Counted from the stretch's first letter, positions 28,360 to 37,831 are shown. The stretch is DNA of 64,000 bases from Gammaproteobacteria bacterium (GCA_041395445.1 JAWLAO010000002.1:248001-312000), one strand, 5' to 3'. A program made the numbers and translations. The notes: generated by a model from the letters alone, not told the origin.

Positions 28360-30246
28360 ATGAAAAAACTGCTCGTATTCGTATTATTTTATAGTTGTGT
28401 TCAAGCAAATCCGAATCTTCCGGAGTTGGAAAAATATCTGAAAAATCTAAATTCGGCGAAAGGTACGGTTACTGATTTTACGCCTCATGGGACTCAGCCA
28501 TTCGGATATCCGAATGGTTTAACTACTTTTCAAGTTGACTCAGCTGAAAGTTGTGCAGAATGTCATGGCGTACATTTGAGTACTCCAGAAGATGTAAATT
28601 ATTCACCTTCGGCAACCTGGTGGGGTTCAATGATGGCAAATTCAACCCGCGATCCGTTGTTTTGGGCGGCGGTTGATATTGCCAATCAGGATGTTCCGGG
28701 AGTTGGAGATTTTTGTATTCGTTGTCATTCCCCGATGGGGTTTTATAATGGTAATACCAAAAATGGTTTAGGCAGTATGGATTATGCCAATGGATGTGAA
28801 TTAAGCGGAACAGTAAATCAAAACCGCGATCTGGAGAATAATGATTATCAAGGTGTCAATTGCCATTTCTGCCACCGAATAGACCCTCAAGGACCAAATG
28901 GCGAGGATTTATTAGTAAAAAATTCCAATATTTGGTTGAATGATAGTAACTGCGATAATCCTGATAGTCCTAGCTTTGGTCCATGTCGAAAAGGACCATA
29001 TAATCCTCCTTTAATTGCTGTTCATCCATGGAAATATTCGCAATTTTTGAGGGGGGGTGAGTTTTGTGGTACTTGTCATAATGTCTCCTCACCTGAAATT
29101 TCGGTCGGTGGGAGTTTGTCTTATGCTAAGACATTAATTGATGAGGCGGGAGTCGATACCGGTTTGGCAATGCCGGTTGAAAGAACTTATGCAGAATGGA
29201 AATCCAGTTTATTCTCTGATTTAATATACACTGACGGTTTTGGCGGAGATACGATTAGTACCTACCCCAACTTGGTTCAGGGGCAAAATTGCCAAGATTG
29301 TCACATGCCAAATTCTTCACACCCTGGAACAAGAGCTAGTTGGTATACAAGCCAAGGAAGTCGTGTTGATAATCTAAAAATTCATGAGTTTGCCGGAGGC
29401 AACAGTTGGATGCCTCAGGTATTAAAGGATACTTATGGAGCAGACTTGAACTTTCCTGACTTAAATGTTGACAGAGAAGCCGCTTTTGACCGAACAACAG
29501 ATGCGGCGTTAAATATGCTGCAAAATAAAAGTGCGCTCATAGAAACAAATTTGGTTTCTCAAGCTCCAAATCAAGCAACAATTAATGTTAAAGTTACAAA
29601 TCTCACGGGGCATAAATTGCCAACCGGCTATCCCGAAGGTCGCAGAATGTGGCTCAATGTCAAAGTGACTGATAATGTAGGGACAGATATTTATGAAAGC
29701 GGTGCTTATGATGAAGTAACTGCTGTTTTGACACAAGATGCTGATATAAAAATTTATGAAACCAAACCCGGAATCTGGAATAGTCAGTCAAATACTTGTG
29801 TGACTGATAATGCCGGTGAAGAGCTTTTTCACTTCGTGTTGAATAATTGTGTTGCCAAAGATACAAGAATACCACCGCTTGGGTTCAGAGGAGGAAGTGA
29901 TGTAGAAATTAGACCGGTTGGAATTACATATCCGACAACACCGGGTGATTCTTCCACATTAGTTAATTATGATGTTACCGGTTATACATTTACGATTCCC
30001 GGAGGAGCGGTTTATCCTTTAACTGTTGAAGCTACATTAAAATACCAAACAACCAGTAAGGAATACATTGATTTTCTTGACAGCAATAGTACAACACCTT
30101 CTGAAAATACTTTGTGTAACAGATCCCAAACAACCGGACCTGCCAATCAAAGCCGAGGAGCGTTTATGAAAACCCTTTGGGAAAACAATGGTAAATCAGC
30201 TCCGGTAGATATGGTAACCAGTCAACTTGAAATTATTTCGGAATAA
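28360..30246 (+). CDS. Exported pentaheme c-type cytochrome
   Basis: This 628-residue exported protein (signal peptide MKKLLVFVLFYSCVQA) has five CXXCH heme-binding sites: CAECH (residues 65-69), CIRCH (119-123), CHFCH (168-172), CGTCH (236-240) and CQDCH (311-315). Extra histidines could serve as distal ligands. The C-terminal half is heme-free, strand-rich and contains TGHKLPTGYPEGRRMWL, a motif I recall from other multiheme cytochromes of the cytochrome c554-like set. It probably transfers electrons in the periplasm or at the cell surface; the redox partner is unknown. It is first of three tightly packed genes, with a two-base gap to the next. Confidence 0.88.
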   Translation: MKKLLVFVLFYSCVQANPNLPELEKYLKNLNSAKGTVTDFTPHGTQPFGYPNGLTTFQVDSAESCAECHGVHLSTPEDVNYSPSATWWGSMMANSTRDPLFWAAVDIANQDVPGVGDFCIRCHSPMGFYNGNTKNGLGSMDYANGCELSGTVNQNRDLENNDYQGVNCHFCHRIDPQGPNGEDLLVKNSNIWLNDSNCDNPDSPSFGPCRKGPYNPPLIAVHPWKYSQFLRGGEFCGTCHNVSSPEISVGGSLSYAKTLIDEAGVDTGLAMPVERTYAEWKSSLFSDLIYTDGFGGDTISTYPNLVQGQNCQDCHMPNSSHPGTRASWYTSQGSRVDNLKIHEFAGGNSWMPQVLKDTYGADLNFPDLNVDREAAFDRTTDAALNMLQNKSALIETNLVSQAPNQATINVKVTNLTGHKLPTGYPEGRRMWLNVKVTDNVGTDIYESGAYDEVTAVLTQDADIKIYETKPGIWNSQSNTCVTDNAGEELFHFVLNNCVAKDTRIPPLGFRGGSDVEIRPVGITYPTTPGDSSTLVNYDVTGYTFTIPGGAVYPLTVEATLKYQTTSKEYIDFLDSNSTTPSENTLCNRSQTTGPANQSRGAFMKTLWENNGKSAPVDMVTSQLEIISE

Positions 30247-30248
30247 TT

Positions 30249-30842
30249 ATGAATAATATACTATTTTGCTTAACATTTTTTACTTCAGTCGCAATATCTG
30301 CTGAGGATTTTAGAGTCACATATCCGGCTGATTTACCCAACGAGGCTATTGAAATTTCTCATAATGAGAATGGTGAAATACTACGAGTTACAGTCAATCG
30401 TTGGACGGACAGGGTAAAAACCGATGAAGGAATGGCATACAGAACATTTGAACAAGGCTATGACTATGCGAAAAAGCAAGGTTTCATTTATACATTTGAT
30501 GATAATGATAACAAAATAGGTGAGGCTTGGAGTGCTGATATTGATGGCATGGTAACGCGTGAAGAGCTGATGGTGGCATTTGATTTGTTCAAGAATAATG
30601 AGACTGTTAAGAATCATTTTGCAGAGACAGATATGCAAATTATTTTACACGGAGGTTTTAATTTTCAGGATGATTCGGAGTGCAGTGCCGGAAATCGTTG
30701 TGTACATGTGTTCGCATCGACAGATAAAGTTGCAATTTTGGCACATTCAATAGTAAGATTGTCAGATTCAACTGTGGTTTATCCGGACTTTGATATGGAT
30801 AAAGAGGCTTGGGTAAATGGTAAAAAAAGAGGTGTGAAATAA
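30249..30842 (+). CDS. Exported protein of unknown function in cytochrome operon
   Basis: The 197-residue protein starts with a signal peptide (MNNILFCLTFFTSVAISA). The mature part begins EDFRVTYPADLPNEAIEI. An acidic stretch DDNDNKIGEAWSADIDG resembles a Ca-binding loop, and two cysteines in DSECSAGNRCVHVF may form a disulfide. I recognise no family. Gaps of two bases before and none after show that it is co-translated with the cytochrome and the amine-oxidase-like gene. Confidence 0.75.
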   Translation: MNNILFCLTFFTSVAISAEDFRVTYPADLPNEAIEISHNENGEILRVTVNRWTDRVKTDEGMAYRTFEQGYDYAKKQGFIYTFDDNDNKIGEAWSADIDGMVTREELMVAFDLFKNNETVKNHFAETDMQIILHGGFNFQDDSECSAGNRCVHVFASTDKVAILAHSIVRLSDSTVVYPDFDMDKEAWVNGKKRGVK

Positions 30843-31973
30843 ATGAAGAAAATTATGGGGGTAACTTTATTGTTTATCAGTGGTCAGATTATGGCTCAAT
30901 CACCGGCTTGTACTGGGCCAGGAGAAAACAAGGTGAGTTGGCCGACGAATAATCCGGTCTGGGAGATGTGCTATCTCAAACCATCGGATTCTTCTGCTGC
31001 TCAAGGCTCAAGTCTAGAAATTCGAGATGTTCATTACAATGGGCATTTAGTCATGGAAAAATCGCATATTCCAATGTTATTTGCTAAATACAACTCATCA
31101 ACTTGTTACAGGGATTGGAAAAACACCAATTCGGATTTTTTAAAAGCAGATCAGGAAGAGAATCCAACCCGACCCGCTTTTACAACTTGCGATGTTTCAA
31201 CCAGTCAAACACTCCCGGTTTATAATTGTCCGTTTAAGGATGTTAATGACCCGAATTATCCAAATGGAGCTAATATTGGTAGTGCTGCCGATTGTTTCCA
31301 AGGCGTTCAGGTTGAAAAATATTCCGATCATATGGTTTTAACAACCAATCACTCTGCGGCATGGTATAAATATTCATCACGTTATACTTTTTATCTAGAT
31401 GGCAGAATACAACCACGATTTGGATTTGGAAACAGCGATGGAACAAATGATGGAATTACACATTGGCATCATGCGTACTGGCGTGTTAATTTTGATATTG
31501 ATGGTCCGGAAAATGATGAAGTGTATATCAATGATACAGTGCAAAACACGGAATTTTTTGATTTTAGAGTTCAAAGACCTACTCAAACATGGAGTGTGAT
31601 TGATAGCGTTTCAGGTAGAGGTTATCGCATAGAACCAACTGCTGAAGACTATCTGGTTGGAACAGATCCTAGTGGAGCCGGCTTTCATAATGTTGATGTG
31701 ATGGTGACAAAATACAAAATCGTACCAGGATTAGGAATACCGGAATATTCTGATACACCGGGTTTTAACAATATAGGGAACTGTGGCATGGATGAAAGCG
31801 CATTGGTCAATGGTGAAGCATTGGCCGGAGAAGATGTGGTTTTCTGGTATAGAACAGCAGTGAATGATATTGCCAATTTGAGTTTGAATTGTAAATCAGG
31901 TGGTCCTGTTTATTATCCAATAGGCGACTGGGCTAGAGATTTAATCTTTGAAAATGGATTTGAAACTCCATAA
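30843..31973 (+). CDS. Exported protein resembling a copper amine oxidase catalytic domain
   Basis: After a signal peptide (MKKIMGVTLLFISGQIMA) the 376-residue protein follows the order of a copper amine oxidase domain. LEIRDVHYNGHLVMEKSHIP parallels the entry block, YRD falls near the catalytic-base region, and WYKYSSRYTFYLDGRI stands where those enzymes have the Asn-Tyr-Asp/Glu-Tyr site that forms TPQ. HWHHAYWRVNFDIDG matches the His-X-His copper ligands, and GEDVVFWYRTAV the C-terminal strand. The Asn before the TPQ tyrosine is replaced by Trp and the third copper His is not apparent, so activity is doubtful. The protein ends DLIFENGFETP. Homology is from recalled motifs, not a search. Confidence 0.6.
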   Translation: MKKIMGVTLLFISGQIMAQSPACTGPGENKVSWPTNNPVWEMCYLKPSDSSAAQGSSLEIRDVHYNGHLVMEKSHIPMLFAKYNSSTCYRDWKNTNSDFLKADQEENPTRPAFTTCDVSTSQTLPVYNCPFKDVNDPNYPNGANIGSAADCFQGVQVEKYSDHMVLTTNHSAAWYKYSSRYTFYLDGRIQPRFGFGNSDGTNDGITHWHHAYWRVNFDIDGPENDEVYINDTVQNTEFFDFRVQRPTQTWSVIDSVSGRGYRIEPTAEDYLVGTDPSGAGFHNVDVMVTKYKIVPGLGIPEYSDTPGFNNIGNCGMDESALVNGEALAGEDVVFWYRTAVNDIANLSLNCKSGGPVYYPIGDWARDLIFENGFETP

Positions 31974-31978
31974 AAAAC

Positions 31979-34900
31979 TCATTCAATTGGTTTGAATAAC
32001 TCTTGCCAGTTGGCATCATTGAGAATTTGCGAAATATTGCCCTTTTGATCGAAGATACTTTGAGAAAGGGCATTTTTTTGTTTCTGTAAATTGTGAATTT
32101 TTTCTTCAACTGTTCCCTTGCTAATGAGTTTATAGACAAACACATTATTCTTTTGTCCAATTCGATGACTTCGGTCGCTTGCCTGAGATTCAGCTGCGGG
32201 ATTCCACCAGGGATCAAAATGAATAACGGTATCTGCACGAGTTAAATTAATACCGGCTCCACCGGCTTTGAGACTAATCAGAAAAACATCTGTGTTTCCT
32301 TTTTGAAATTCTTCAATCAATTGTCCGCGTTTGTTCGACGGAGTAGAGCCAGTCAAGGTTAACGATGAAATCTTGAGTTCATCAAGGAAATCTTTAATGA
32401 TTCTTAGCATTTTGGTAAAAGATGAGAACAGCAGAATTTTCCTGCCTTCTTCAATCATATTCGGCAATACAGTTTCCAGCCATCTTAGTTTTGCAGATTC
32501 ATTGGTTATATTGTCAATATTTAACAACTTTGGGTGACAACAAATTTGGCGAAGACGGAGCAGGGCATTGCTAATCAAGAGCTTATTGGAATTATTTGAC
32601 TGATTTACAGCTTTCCTTATCGCATCAGACATACTCAATCTGACGGATTCATAAAGATTGGTTTGCTCTTCAAGCAACGAAATCATTTGGATAATTTCAG
32701 TCTTCGCAGGAAGCTCTTTGGCAACTTGTTGTTTTGTTCTTCGTAACATGAAAACTTCCACACGTTTTCTTAAGTCAGCTTGTCTGTCAGTATCACTTTG
32801 CTTTTCGATAGGGATTTTATAAATAGTTTCAAACTGTTTTAACGACCCTAAAAAACCGGGCATCAAGAAATTAAACAAGGACCAAAGTTCGCCCAGGTGA
32901 TTTTCGATGGGTGTTCCTGTCAGACACAATCGGTGGTCAGATGAAATCGCAGAAACCGCTTTTGCAATTTGTGTTTTTGAGTTCTTGATGGTTTGTGCTT
33001 CATCAAGGATTAAATAATAAAAATTGTATTCTTTTAGCTTTTTGACATCGCGGTTAAACGTTCCGTAACTTGTGATGACAATGTCATACTGTTCGATGTT
33101 CTTGAGAAATTTATGACGATTTGTTCCCGAAAGAGTGATTGTGTTGAGTTGAGGTGTGAACTTATTGATTTCATCCTGCCAGTTGCTCAACAAACTAGTC
33201 GGAACTATTATCAAGCATGGTTTTTTTAATCGTTTATGATTTTTTTCATGTAGCAAATGAGCTAATACCTGAATGGTTTTTCCCAAGCCCATATCATCTG
33301 CAAGAATTCCACCCAATTCATTTTCTCGCAAAAATTGTAACCATGAAATTCCATTCAGTTGATAATGTCTTAAACTAGCCTTCAGATTTTCCGGAGGATT
33401 AATATCCTGCAACTGATTGATTTTTGAAAGGTTTTCTGATTTCGAGGAAAAATCAAACTCATCAGACCATTGAAGTGGTGTTTCTGAATTTTGTTCCAGA
33501 CTTTTTTGAACTTGGCTTAAACGAATGATTTGATTCGAGGAAAACTGTAAACGATTATTTTTATTGAGTGATTTTTCGTCATAAAGCTCAGTTAAGGTCG
33601 ATAAAATTTGTCTCACAGCATGGTGTTGAATACCAATATTTGTGCCATCCTCCAGTTTAATGCTTAAATCGCTGTGATCATTTATATCAAACTTACCTGT
33701 TTTTATCGCTTTTACCAAAAACGGCAAGATATTGACTTGTTGGCCATCAATCATAACCCCTAGCTCCAAGTCAAACCAGTTGCTTTGTTTATCTTGTGAA
33801 GTGACGTTGGCATACCAATTATTTGCTTTGACCTGCTTCAATTTAAAGCTCTTGTGAATTTCAATCTGCCAACCTTCATGTTTTAAAGCAACCAGTAAAA
33901 GAACAAATTCTCTGAAATCCACATCAAGATAACGGTCATTAATATGAAATTCCTTCAATAAAATGAGCTCAAAATGGGCATACATTGAATCGAGTTTCTC
34001 TATTTGCCTTAAATGTCGAGCCATCATTTCAAGGAGATTGACATCAGCATGAATTTTTCCATCAGATAAATCTTGAAAAGAAAATTCCTTTTGATTTTGC
34101 AAAAATGTCACTTTAGCAATGTTTGTTTCGTGATGTAGATTTGTGAGAAGGTTGTGATGAATTTCGACCGTTTGTATTGACAACTTTGGAATAATTTCTT
34201 TTTTAGTATCAATGATTTGGCTGGTTCTTTGAGTTTGCTGATTTTGTTGGAATTGGAAAACAGTATTTTGATAGATGGCAATATAAAATTGATTCGAAAT
34301 TTTCAACATTTCTTTGCTGACTTGTTCAGTCTCTTCAAAATTCAAAGGCGGTCGATAACAGTTTTTCCAGAAACAACGACCGGATTGGAATATATTCTGC
34401 AATAAATCATTATTTCTCAATTGAGTTAAATCAAATAAAGGTTGTATTTGCGGAAATTGTTTATTGAGTTGTTTGAGAATCACTTGATCGGTTAATGTGA
34501 TAAACTTTGCTAAAGGTTTTTTGTCAGCTACCGAACTATCAAGCGATGATTTTTTGATGTACTTATCTTCTTTGGTTAAATAGGCTTTGTGCAGAGATAA
34601 GGTGAATGTTTCTTCATTTTCATCACAATCCAAAACATAAATCATTCGATGCCGAGCCATGTTGGGATAAGGATCATGGTGTTGCTTTCCAATCCAGTTA
34701 AGCAGAGTTTGTTGAATGTTGCGATTGGCTTGTAATTGTCCGGTAAAAGGTGGAATTTTATCCAAACGGGCTTTGGAATCCAATAATAAAGCACAAATAT
34801 GCACACATGGTTTGGGGTTTTTACAGTTACAGTTCCCGATGGGGACATCCAGCCGAATATCCAGCGGCCATGTAATTGAGACACTAAATATATTGACTTG

Positions 34901-35062
34901 GTCAGAAATTTCCGCACTTATCAGCTCGATAGCTTGCTTGTGTTGTCTATTCTGCAAATGATTCTGTAAAAGCAAACGGAATGCTGAAAATACCGTTTCT
35001 TCCGAGAAGTAACGACTGATTAAATCCTTTGGACCTTTAAAGCTCAGCGGTATTTGCAGCAT
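31979..35062 (-). CDS. SWIM-domain SNF2-family DNA-dependent ATPase
   Basis: This 1027-residue Swi2/Snf2 translocase belongs to the bacterial group with an N-terminal SWIM zinc finger (Cys78, Cys80, Cys86, His88 in CNCKNPKPCVHIC). After a long middle region the ATPase core begins with LRHYQLNGISWLQFL and DDMGLGKT (about residue 590), then LDEAQTIKN (about residue 685) and LTGTPIENHLGELWSLFNF. The C-terminal helicase lobe has SLKAGGAGINLTRADTVIHF and SDRSHRIGQ. It remodels protein-DNA or nucleic-acid complexes; the target is unknown. It converges with the amine-oxidase-like gene five bases away. Confidence 0.92.
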   Translation of the reverse strand: MLQIPLSFKGPKDLISRYFSEETVFSAFRLLLQNHLQNRQHKQAIELISAEISDQVNIFSVSITWPLDIRLDVPIGNCNCKNPKPCVHICALLLDSKARLDKIPPFTGQLQANRNIQQTLLNWIGKQHHDPYPNMARHRMIYVLDCDENEETFTLSLHKAYLTKEDKYIKKSSLDSSVADKKPLAKFITLTDQVILKQLNKQFPQIQPLFDLTQLRNNDLLQNIFQSGRCFWKNCYRPPLNFEETEQVSKEMLKISNQFYIAIYQNTVFQFQQNQQTQRTSQIIDTKKEIIPKLSIQTVEIHHNLLTNLHHETNIAKVTFLQNQKEFSFQDLSDGKIHADVNLLEMMARHLRQIEKLDSMYAHFELILLKEFHINDRYLDVDFREFVLLLVALKHEGWQIEIHKSFKLKQVKANNWYANVTSQDKQSNWFDLELGVMIDGQQVNILPFLVKAIKTGKFDINDHSDLSIKLEDGTNIGIQHHAVRQILSTLTELYDEKSLNKNNRLQFSSNQIIRLSQVQKSLEQNSETPLQWSDEFDFSSKSENLSKINQLQDINPPENLKASLRHYQLNGISWLQFLRENELGGILADDMGLGKTIQVLAHLLHEKNHKRLKKPCLIIVPTSLLSNWQDEINKFTPQLNTITLSGTNRHKFLKNIEQYDIVITSYGTFNRDVKKLKEYNFYYLILDEAQTIKNSKTQIAKAVSAISSDHRLCLTGTPIENHLGELWSLFNFLMPGFLGSLKQFETIYKIPIEKQSDTDRQADLRKRVEVFMLRRTKQQVAKELPAKTEIIQMISLLEEQTNLYESVRLSMSDAIRKAVNQSNNSNKLLISNALLRLRQICCHPKLLNIDNITNESAKLRWLETVLPNMIEEGRKILLFSSFTKMLRIIKDFLDELKISSLTLTGSTPSNKRGQLIEEFQKGNTDVFLISLKAGGAGINLTRADTVIHFDPWWNPAAESQASDRSHRIGQKNNVFVYKLISKGTVEEKIHNLQKQKNALSQSIFDQKGNISQILNDANWQELFKPIE

Positions 35063-35139
35063 TGATGTTTTCTAAACACAAAGGATTAATTAGAACATTT
35101 TTTTGTCAATATTTCCATTCCCTTAGATTCTTTCCATAC

Positions 35140-35154
35140 TATAATGCACACATG
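35140..35154 (+). promoter_or_regulatory. -10 box directly before an ATG (possible leaderless start)
   Basis: A perfect TATAAT at 35140-35145 stands six bases before the ATG at 35152, which begins the conserved part of the ABC ATPase. Transcription starting about 7 bases after the -10 would begin at the ATG itself. No clear -35 box is seen at 16-18 bp spacing. Confidence 0.4.
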
Positions 35155-35871
35155 AAACCTGATTTAATAATCGAGTCATTAAATTACTCATTGAGGAAAA
35201 TTAAAATCCTCAATGATATTAATTTACATCTTCAAGGAGCTCAGGCAGTTTGTCTTTTAGGACCAAATGGAGCAGGGAAGTCGACTTTATTGAAAGTTTG
35301 CGCGGCGATGCTTTATGCACAAAATGGTTCTGTCGAATTTAACGGAATCACTCCTGAAAAGAACAGAAATCATTATTTATCGCATATTGGCTATATGCCG
35401 GAAACGGCTTTTATTGCACCGGAATTAACAGTTTTAGAGCAATTGAAGTTAATGGCAAATATCAGACAAGTTGCTGATTTATCTCAGTCAGTTAATGAAG
35501 TTTTACAATTATGTCAGTTAAAATCAGTTTTGAATAAACGCTGCCAGCATTTGTCGCTTGGTTATCGCCAGCGATTGAATCTGGCTCAAGCAATTATCAG
35601 TCGTCCTCAACTGATTATCATGGATGAACCGTTAAATGGTCTTGATCCGCATTCAATGGTTAAATTTCGAAATATTATCAATGAGTTAAAGAAAAATTGT
35701 TTGGTTTTGGTCTCCACACATTATTTGGCAGAAGCACAACTTATCAGCGACAGAGTGATTATTTTGCAAGAAGGAAAAATACTGGATAATCTGGATATGA
35801 ATGCAGAGAAAACAATCAACTTGGAGCAACTATATATGCAACACACCAAAGATTTGGAGTTTGCAGAATGA
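35152..35871 (+). CDS. ABC transporter ATP-binding protein (GldA-like)
   Basis: This is the ATPase of an ABC-2 type exporter. The Walker A is LLGPNGAGKST, the signature LSLGYRQRLNLAQAI, Walker B LIIMDEPLNGLDP, and the switch His is in LVSTHYLAEA. I set the start at ATG 35152 (MKPDLIIESLNYSL, 240 residues). The longer frame from 35062 adds a non-conserved leader that also overlaps the divergent SNF2 start. The following permease begins four bases before this gene ends, and with a GldG-like protein the three genes form a gldA/F/G-type set. Confidence 0.88.
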   Translation: MKPDLIIESLNYSLRKIKILNDINLHLQGAQAVCLLGPNGAGKSTLLKVCAAMLYAQNGSVEFNGITPEKNRNHYLSHIGYMPETAFIAPELTVLEQLKLMANIRQVADLSQSVNEVLQLCQLKSVLNKRCQHLSLGYRQRLNLAQAIISRPQLIIMDEPLNGLDPHSMVKFRNIINELKKNCLVLVSTHYLAEAQLISDRVIILQEGKILDNLDMNAEKTINLEQLYMQHTKDLEFAE

Positions 35872-36617
35872 GTTTGTATCAACTGGAATTGCGACATTTT
35901 TTTCGTTCGCCATTGATTTGGTTAATTCTATCTATTTCAGCATTTATCAGTGCCTGGATTTTTCTGATGGCAATCGAGCTTTTTTCTTTGATTCAGGTAA
36001 AATTTGCCGGCATGAGTGATGCTCCTACAGTTGTTCAAGGTGTGGTTTTTCCCGTTATTTCCTCGCAGGCAAAAATTTCAATGATTATAGTCGCTATCAT
36101 TTCAGGATTGAGTTTTGCCCGATTGCAACAACATAACGGCTGGTTTTTGATTTTTTCAATTGCCAAAACCGAATGGAATCTGACTTTGCAAAAATATCTG
36201 GCTGGAATTGTGATTGTTTTTTTGTTTTTGTTACCAGCTTTTATTGCAATGTTTGCTTTAATCATTCTTGTCGATTTACAGATGAAACTGGTCATAACAG
36301 CTCTATTGGGTTTGATTCTATTTGTATGCTGGTTGTCCGCTTTGGGCGTAATGATTTCAACTTGGGTGAATAATTCCGGTTTTGCAATTTTGTTAAATAT
36401 TTTGGTATTTTTCGGATTATGGGGAATGTCATTATCGGTTTTGGATGCATCCTGGGGAAAAAATTGGTTGCAGTCATTTTCGCCAAATTATCATTTGCAA
36501 AATTTTATGAGTGTAGTTTTACCGTATTCCTCAATCATGTATTTTCTTTCCGGTATCGTGATTTTTTTATTTGCAGCTTCGATAAGAATTAATCACCGTC
36601 GGTATTTGCTGAATTGA
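35868..36617 (+). CDS. ABC-2 type permease (GldF-like)
   Basis: This 249-residue inner-membrane protein has six predicted transmembrane segments; the first (SPLIWLILSISAFISAWIFL) follows a short cytoplasmic start MSLYQLELRHFFR. ISMIIVAIISGLSFARLQQHNGW and the later membrane spans match the GldF/NosY-type permeases. It overlaps the upstream ATPase by four bases (ATGA type). It is the membrane channel of a transporter whose cargo is unknown. Confidence 0.82.
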   Translation: MSLYQLELRHFFRSPLIWLILSISAFISAWIFLMAIELFSLIQVKFAGMSDAPTVVQGVVFPVISSQAKISMIIVAIISGLSFARLQQHNGWFLIFSIAKTEWNLTLQKYLAGIVIVFLFLLPAFIAMFALIILVDLQMKLVITALLGLILFVCWLSALGVMISTWVNNSGFAILLNILVFFGLWGMSLSVLDASWGKNWLQSFSPNYHLQNFMSVVLPYSSIMYFLSGIVIFLFAASIRINHRRYLLN

Positions 36618-37831
36618 TGAATACGCAAATTACAAAAAAATATTCTTTGTTGGTTGTTCTGATGATAGTTTTGTCAGTTCTATTTATTTATCTGGAAAAA
36701 AGCAGTCAGCAGTTTTCAGTTGTATTGGATGACAGTCATGCTTTGAATCAACAAACCATTAAAATTTTGCAAACACTCAAAGGTGAAAAAGCGATACAAA
36801 TTGATATCTATACCGATAAATCATCAGCTTTAGCTGATAAGATAAGTGATTTTTTTAAGCGATTTCAAAGAGTTAATTCGGAAATTAGTTATCAGTTCAT
36901 CAATCCGACAGAAAACCCCGATCAAGTCAGATTGAATGCCGTTTCCATGCAAGGGGAAATGGTTTTATCTTTGAAAAATTCAGAGAATAAAAAGTCAGTA
37001 AATATCACTGAACTCTCTGAAAGTGCAGTGATCAATTCGATTCTGCATTTATTGAATCCATCCAATCAATGGATTGTTTTTGCTGAAGGTTTTGGAATGT
37101 CGAAAATTGATGATGAAACTCCATCCGGCTTATCGAACTTGTTGATATACCTGAAAAAAACTGGGTTGCAAGTCGCTCGAATGCCTTTGAATCCGGATGT
37201 GCAATTGCCTGAGCAGGTGAAGTTGATTATTTTTCCCGCACCAACCGATACACTAAGTGATGAAATGACTGGATGGATATTGTCACAAATGAAGACAGGT
37301 GTGAGTATTTGGTGGTTGACAGATACTTTTGTAGAAAACCAGGATAATTTAGAACTCGCTTTTGATATTTTAAGTGGTGAAGAAATCCTAAATGATGACA
37401 AACCGTATTCAGATGTCGTCAGCCAATTTGGAAAACACCCGATAACTGAAAACTTCAATCAACCTGTATATTTGGCAGGTATTCGTGAAATTATGTCTGA
37501 GCAATGGAACAATTTGCTTCAGACCGAAAAAGGAAAGTTCTTGTTTCTAGCACGACAGTATGATGGCTCGCGGGCTGTTATTAGCGGTGATGTAGATTTT
37601 ATTAGTAACCAATTGATCAATGTAGCTGCAAATAAAGCGATGATATTACGAATCATAGATTGGCTCACCGACAATGATAACCGCTTAAATTTACCAATCA
37701 CAGTGAACAATGACACCCAGCTTTATCTCACCCAAACTCAACTATTGGCATTGAGTATTTTGCTGATGATTGTTATTCCATTAGTATTTTTATCAATCGC
37801 TTTCAAACAATGGAGAAAATCTCGTGTATGA
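36617..37831 (+). CDS. GldG-like ABC transporter auxiliary protein
   Basis: The 404-residue protein has an N-terminal transmembrane anchor (YSLLVVLMIVLSVLFIYL), a large extracytoplasmic part and a C-terminal helix (LLALSILLMIVIPLVFLSIA) with a basic tail. FSVVLDDSHALNQQTIKILQ and IQIDIYTDKSSALADKISDFF fit the ABC_transp_aux/GldG family, a Rossmann-like domain without known catalysis. In Bacteroidetes GldG works with GldA/GldF in gliding; here no other gliding genes are visible, so only the transporter architecture is inferred. The ATG overlaps the previous stop (TGATG). Confidence 0.8.
   Translation: MNTQITKKYSLLVVLMIVLSVLFIYLEKSSQQFSVVLDDSHALNQQTIKILQTLKGEKAIQIDIYTDKSSALADKISDFFKRFQRVNSEISYQFINPTENPDQVRLNAVSMQGEMVLSLKNSENKKSVNITELSESAVINSILHLLNPSNQWIVFAEGFGMSKIDDETPSGLSNLLIYLKKTGLQVARMPLNPDVQLPEQVKLIIFPAPTDTLSDEMTGWILSQMKTGVSIWWLTDTFVENQDNLELAFDILSGEEILNDDKPYSDVVSQFGKHPITENFNQPVYLAGIREIMSEQWNNLLQTEKGKFLFLARQYDGSRAVISGDVDFISNQLINVAANKAMILRIIDWLTDNDNRLNLPITVNNDTQLYLTQTQLLALSILLMIVIPLVFLSIAFKQWRKSRV

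Noticed and set aside
34642..34961. Overlapping ORFs on both strands inside the SNF2 helicase gene
   Set aside because: Shadows of the 1027-codon SWIM-SNF2 frame, whose zinc-finger residues are coded there.
35868..37831. A full gliding-motility locus
   Set aside because: Only GldA/F/G-like transporter genes are present; no gldB, gldH-N or spr homologues are visible.
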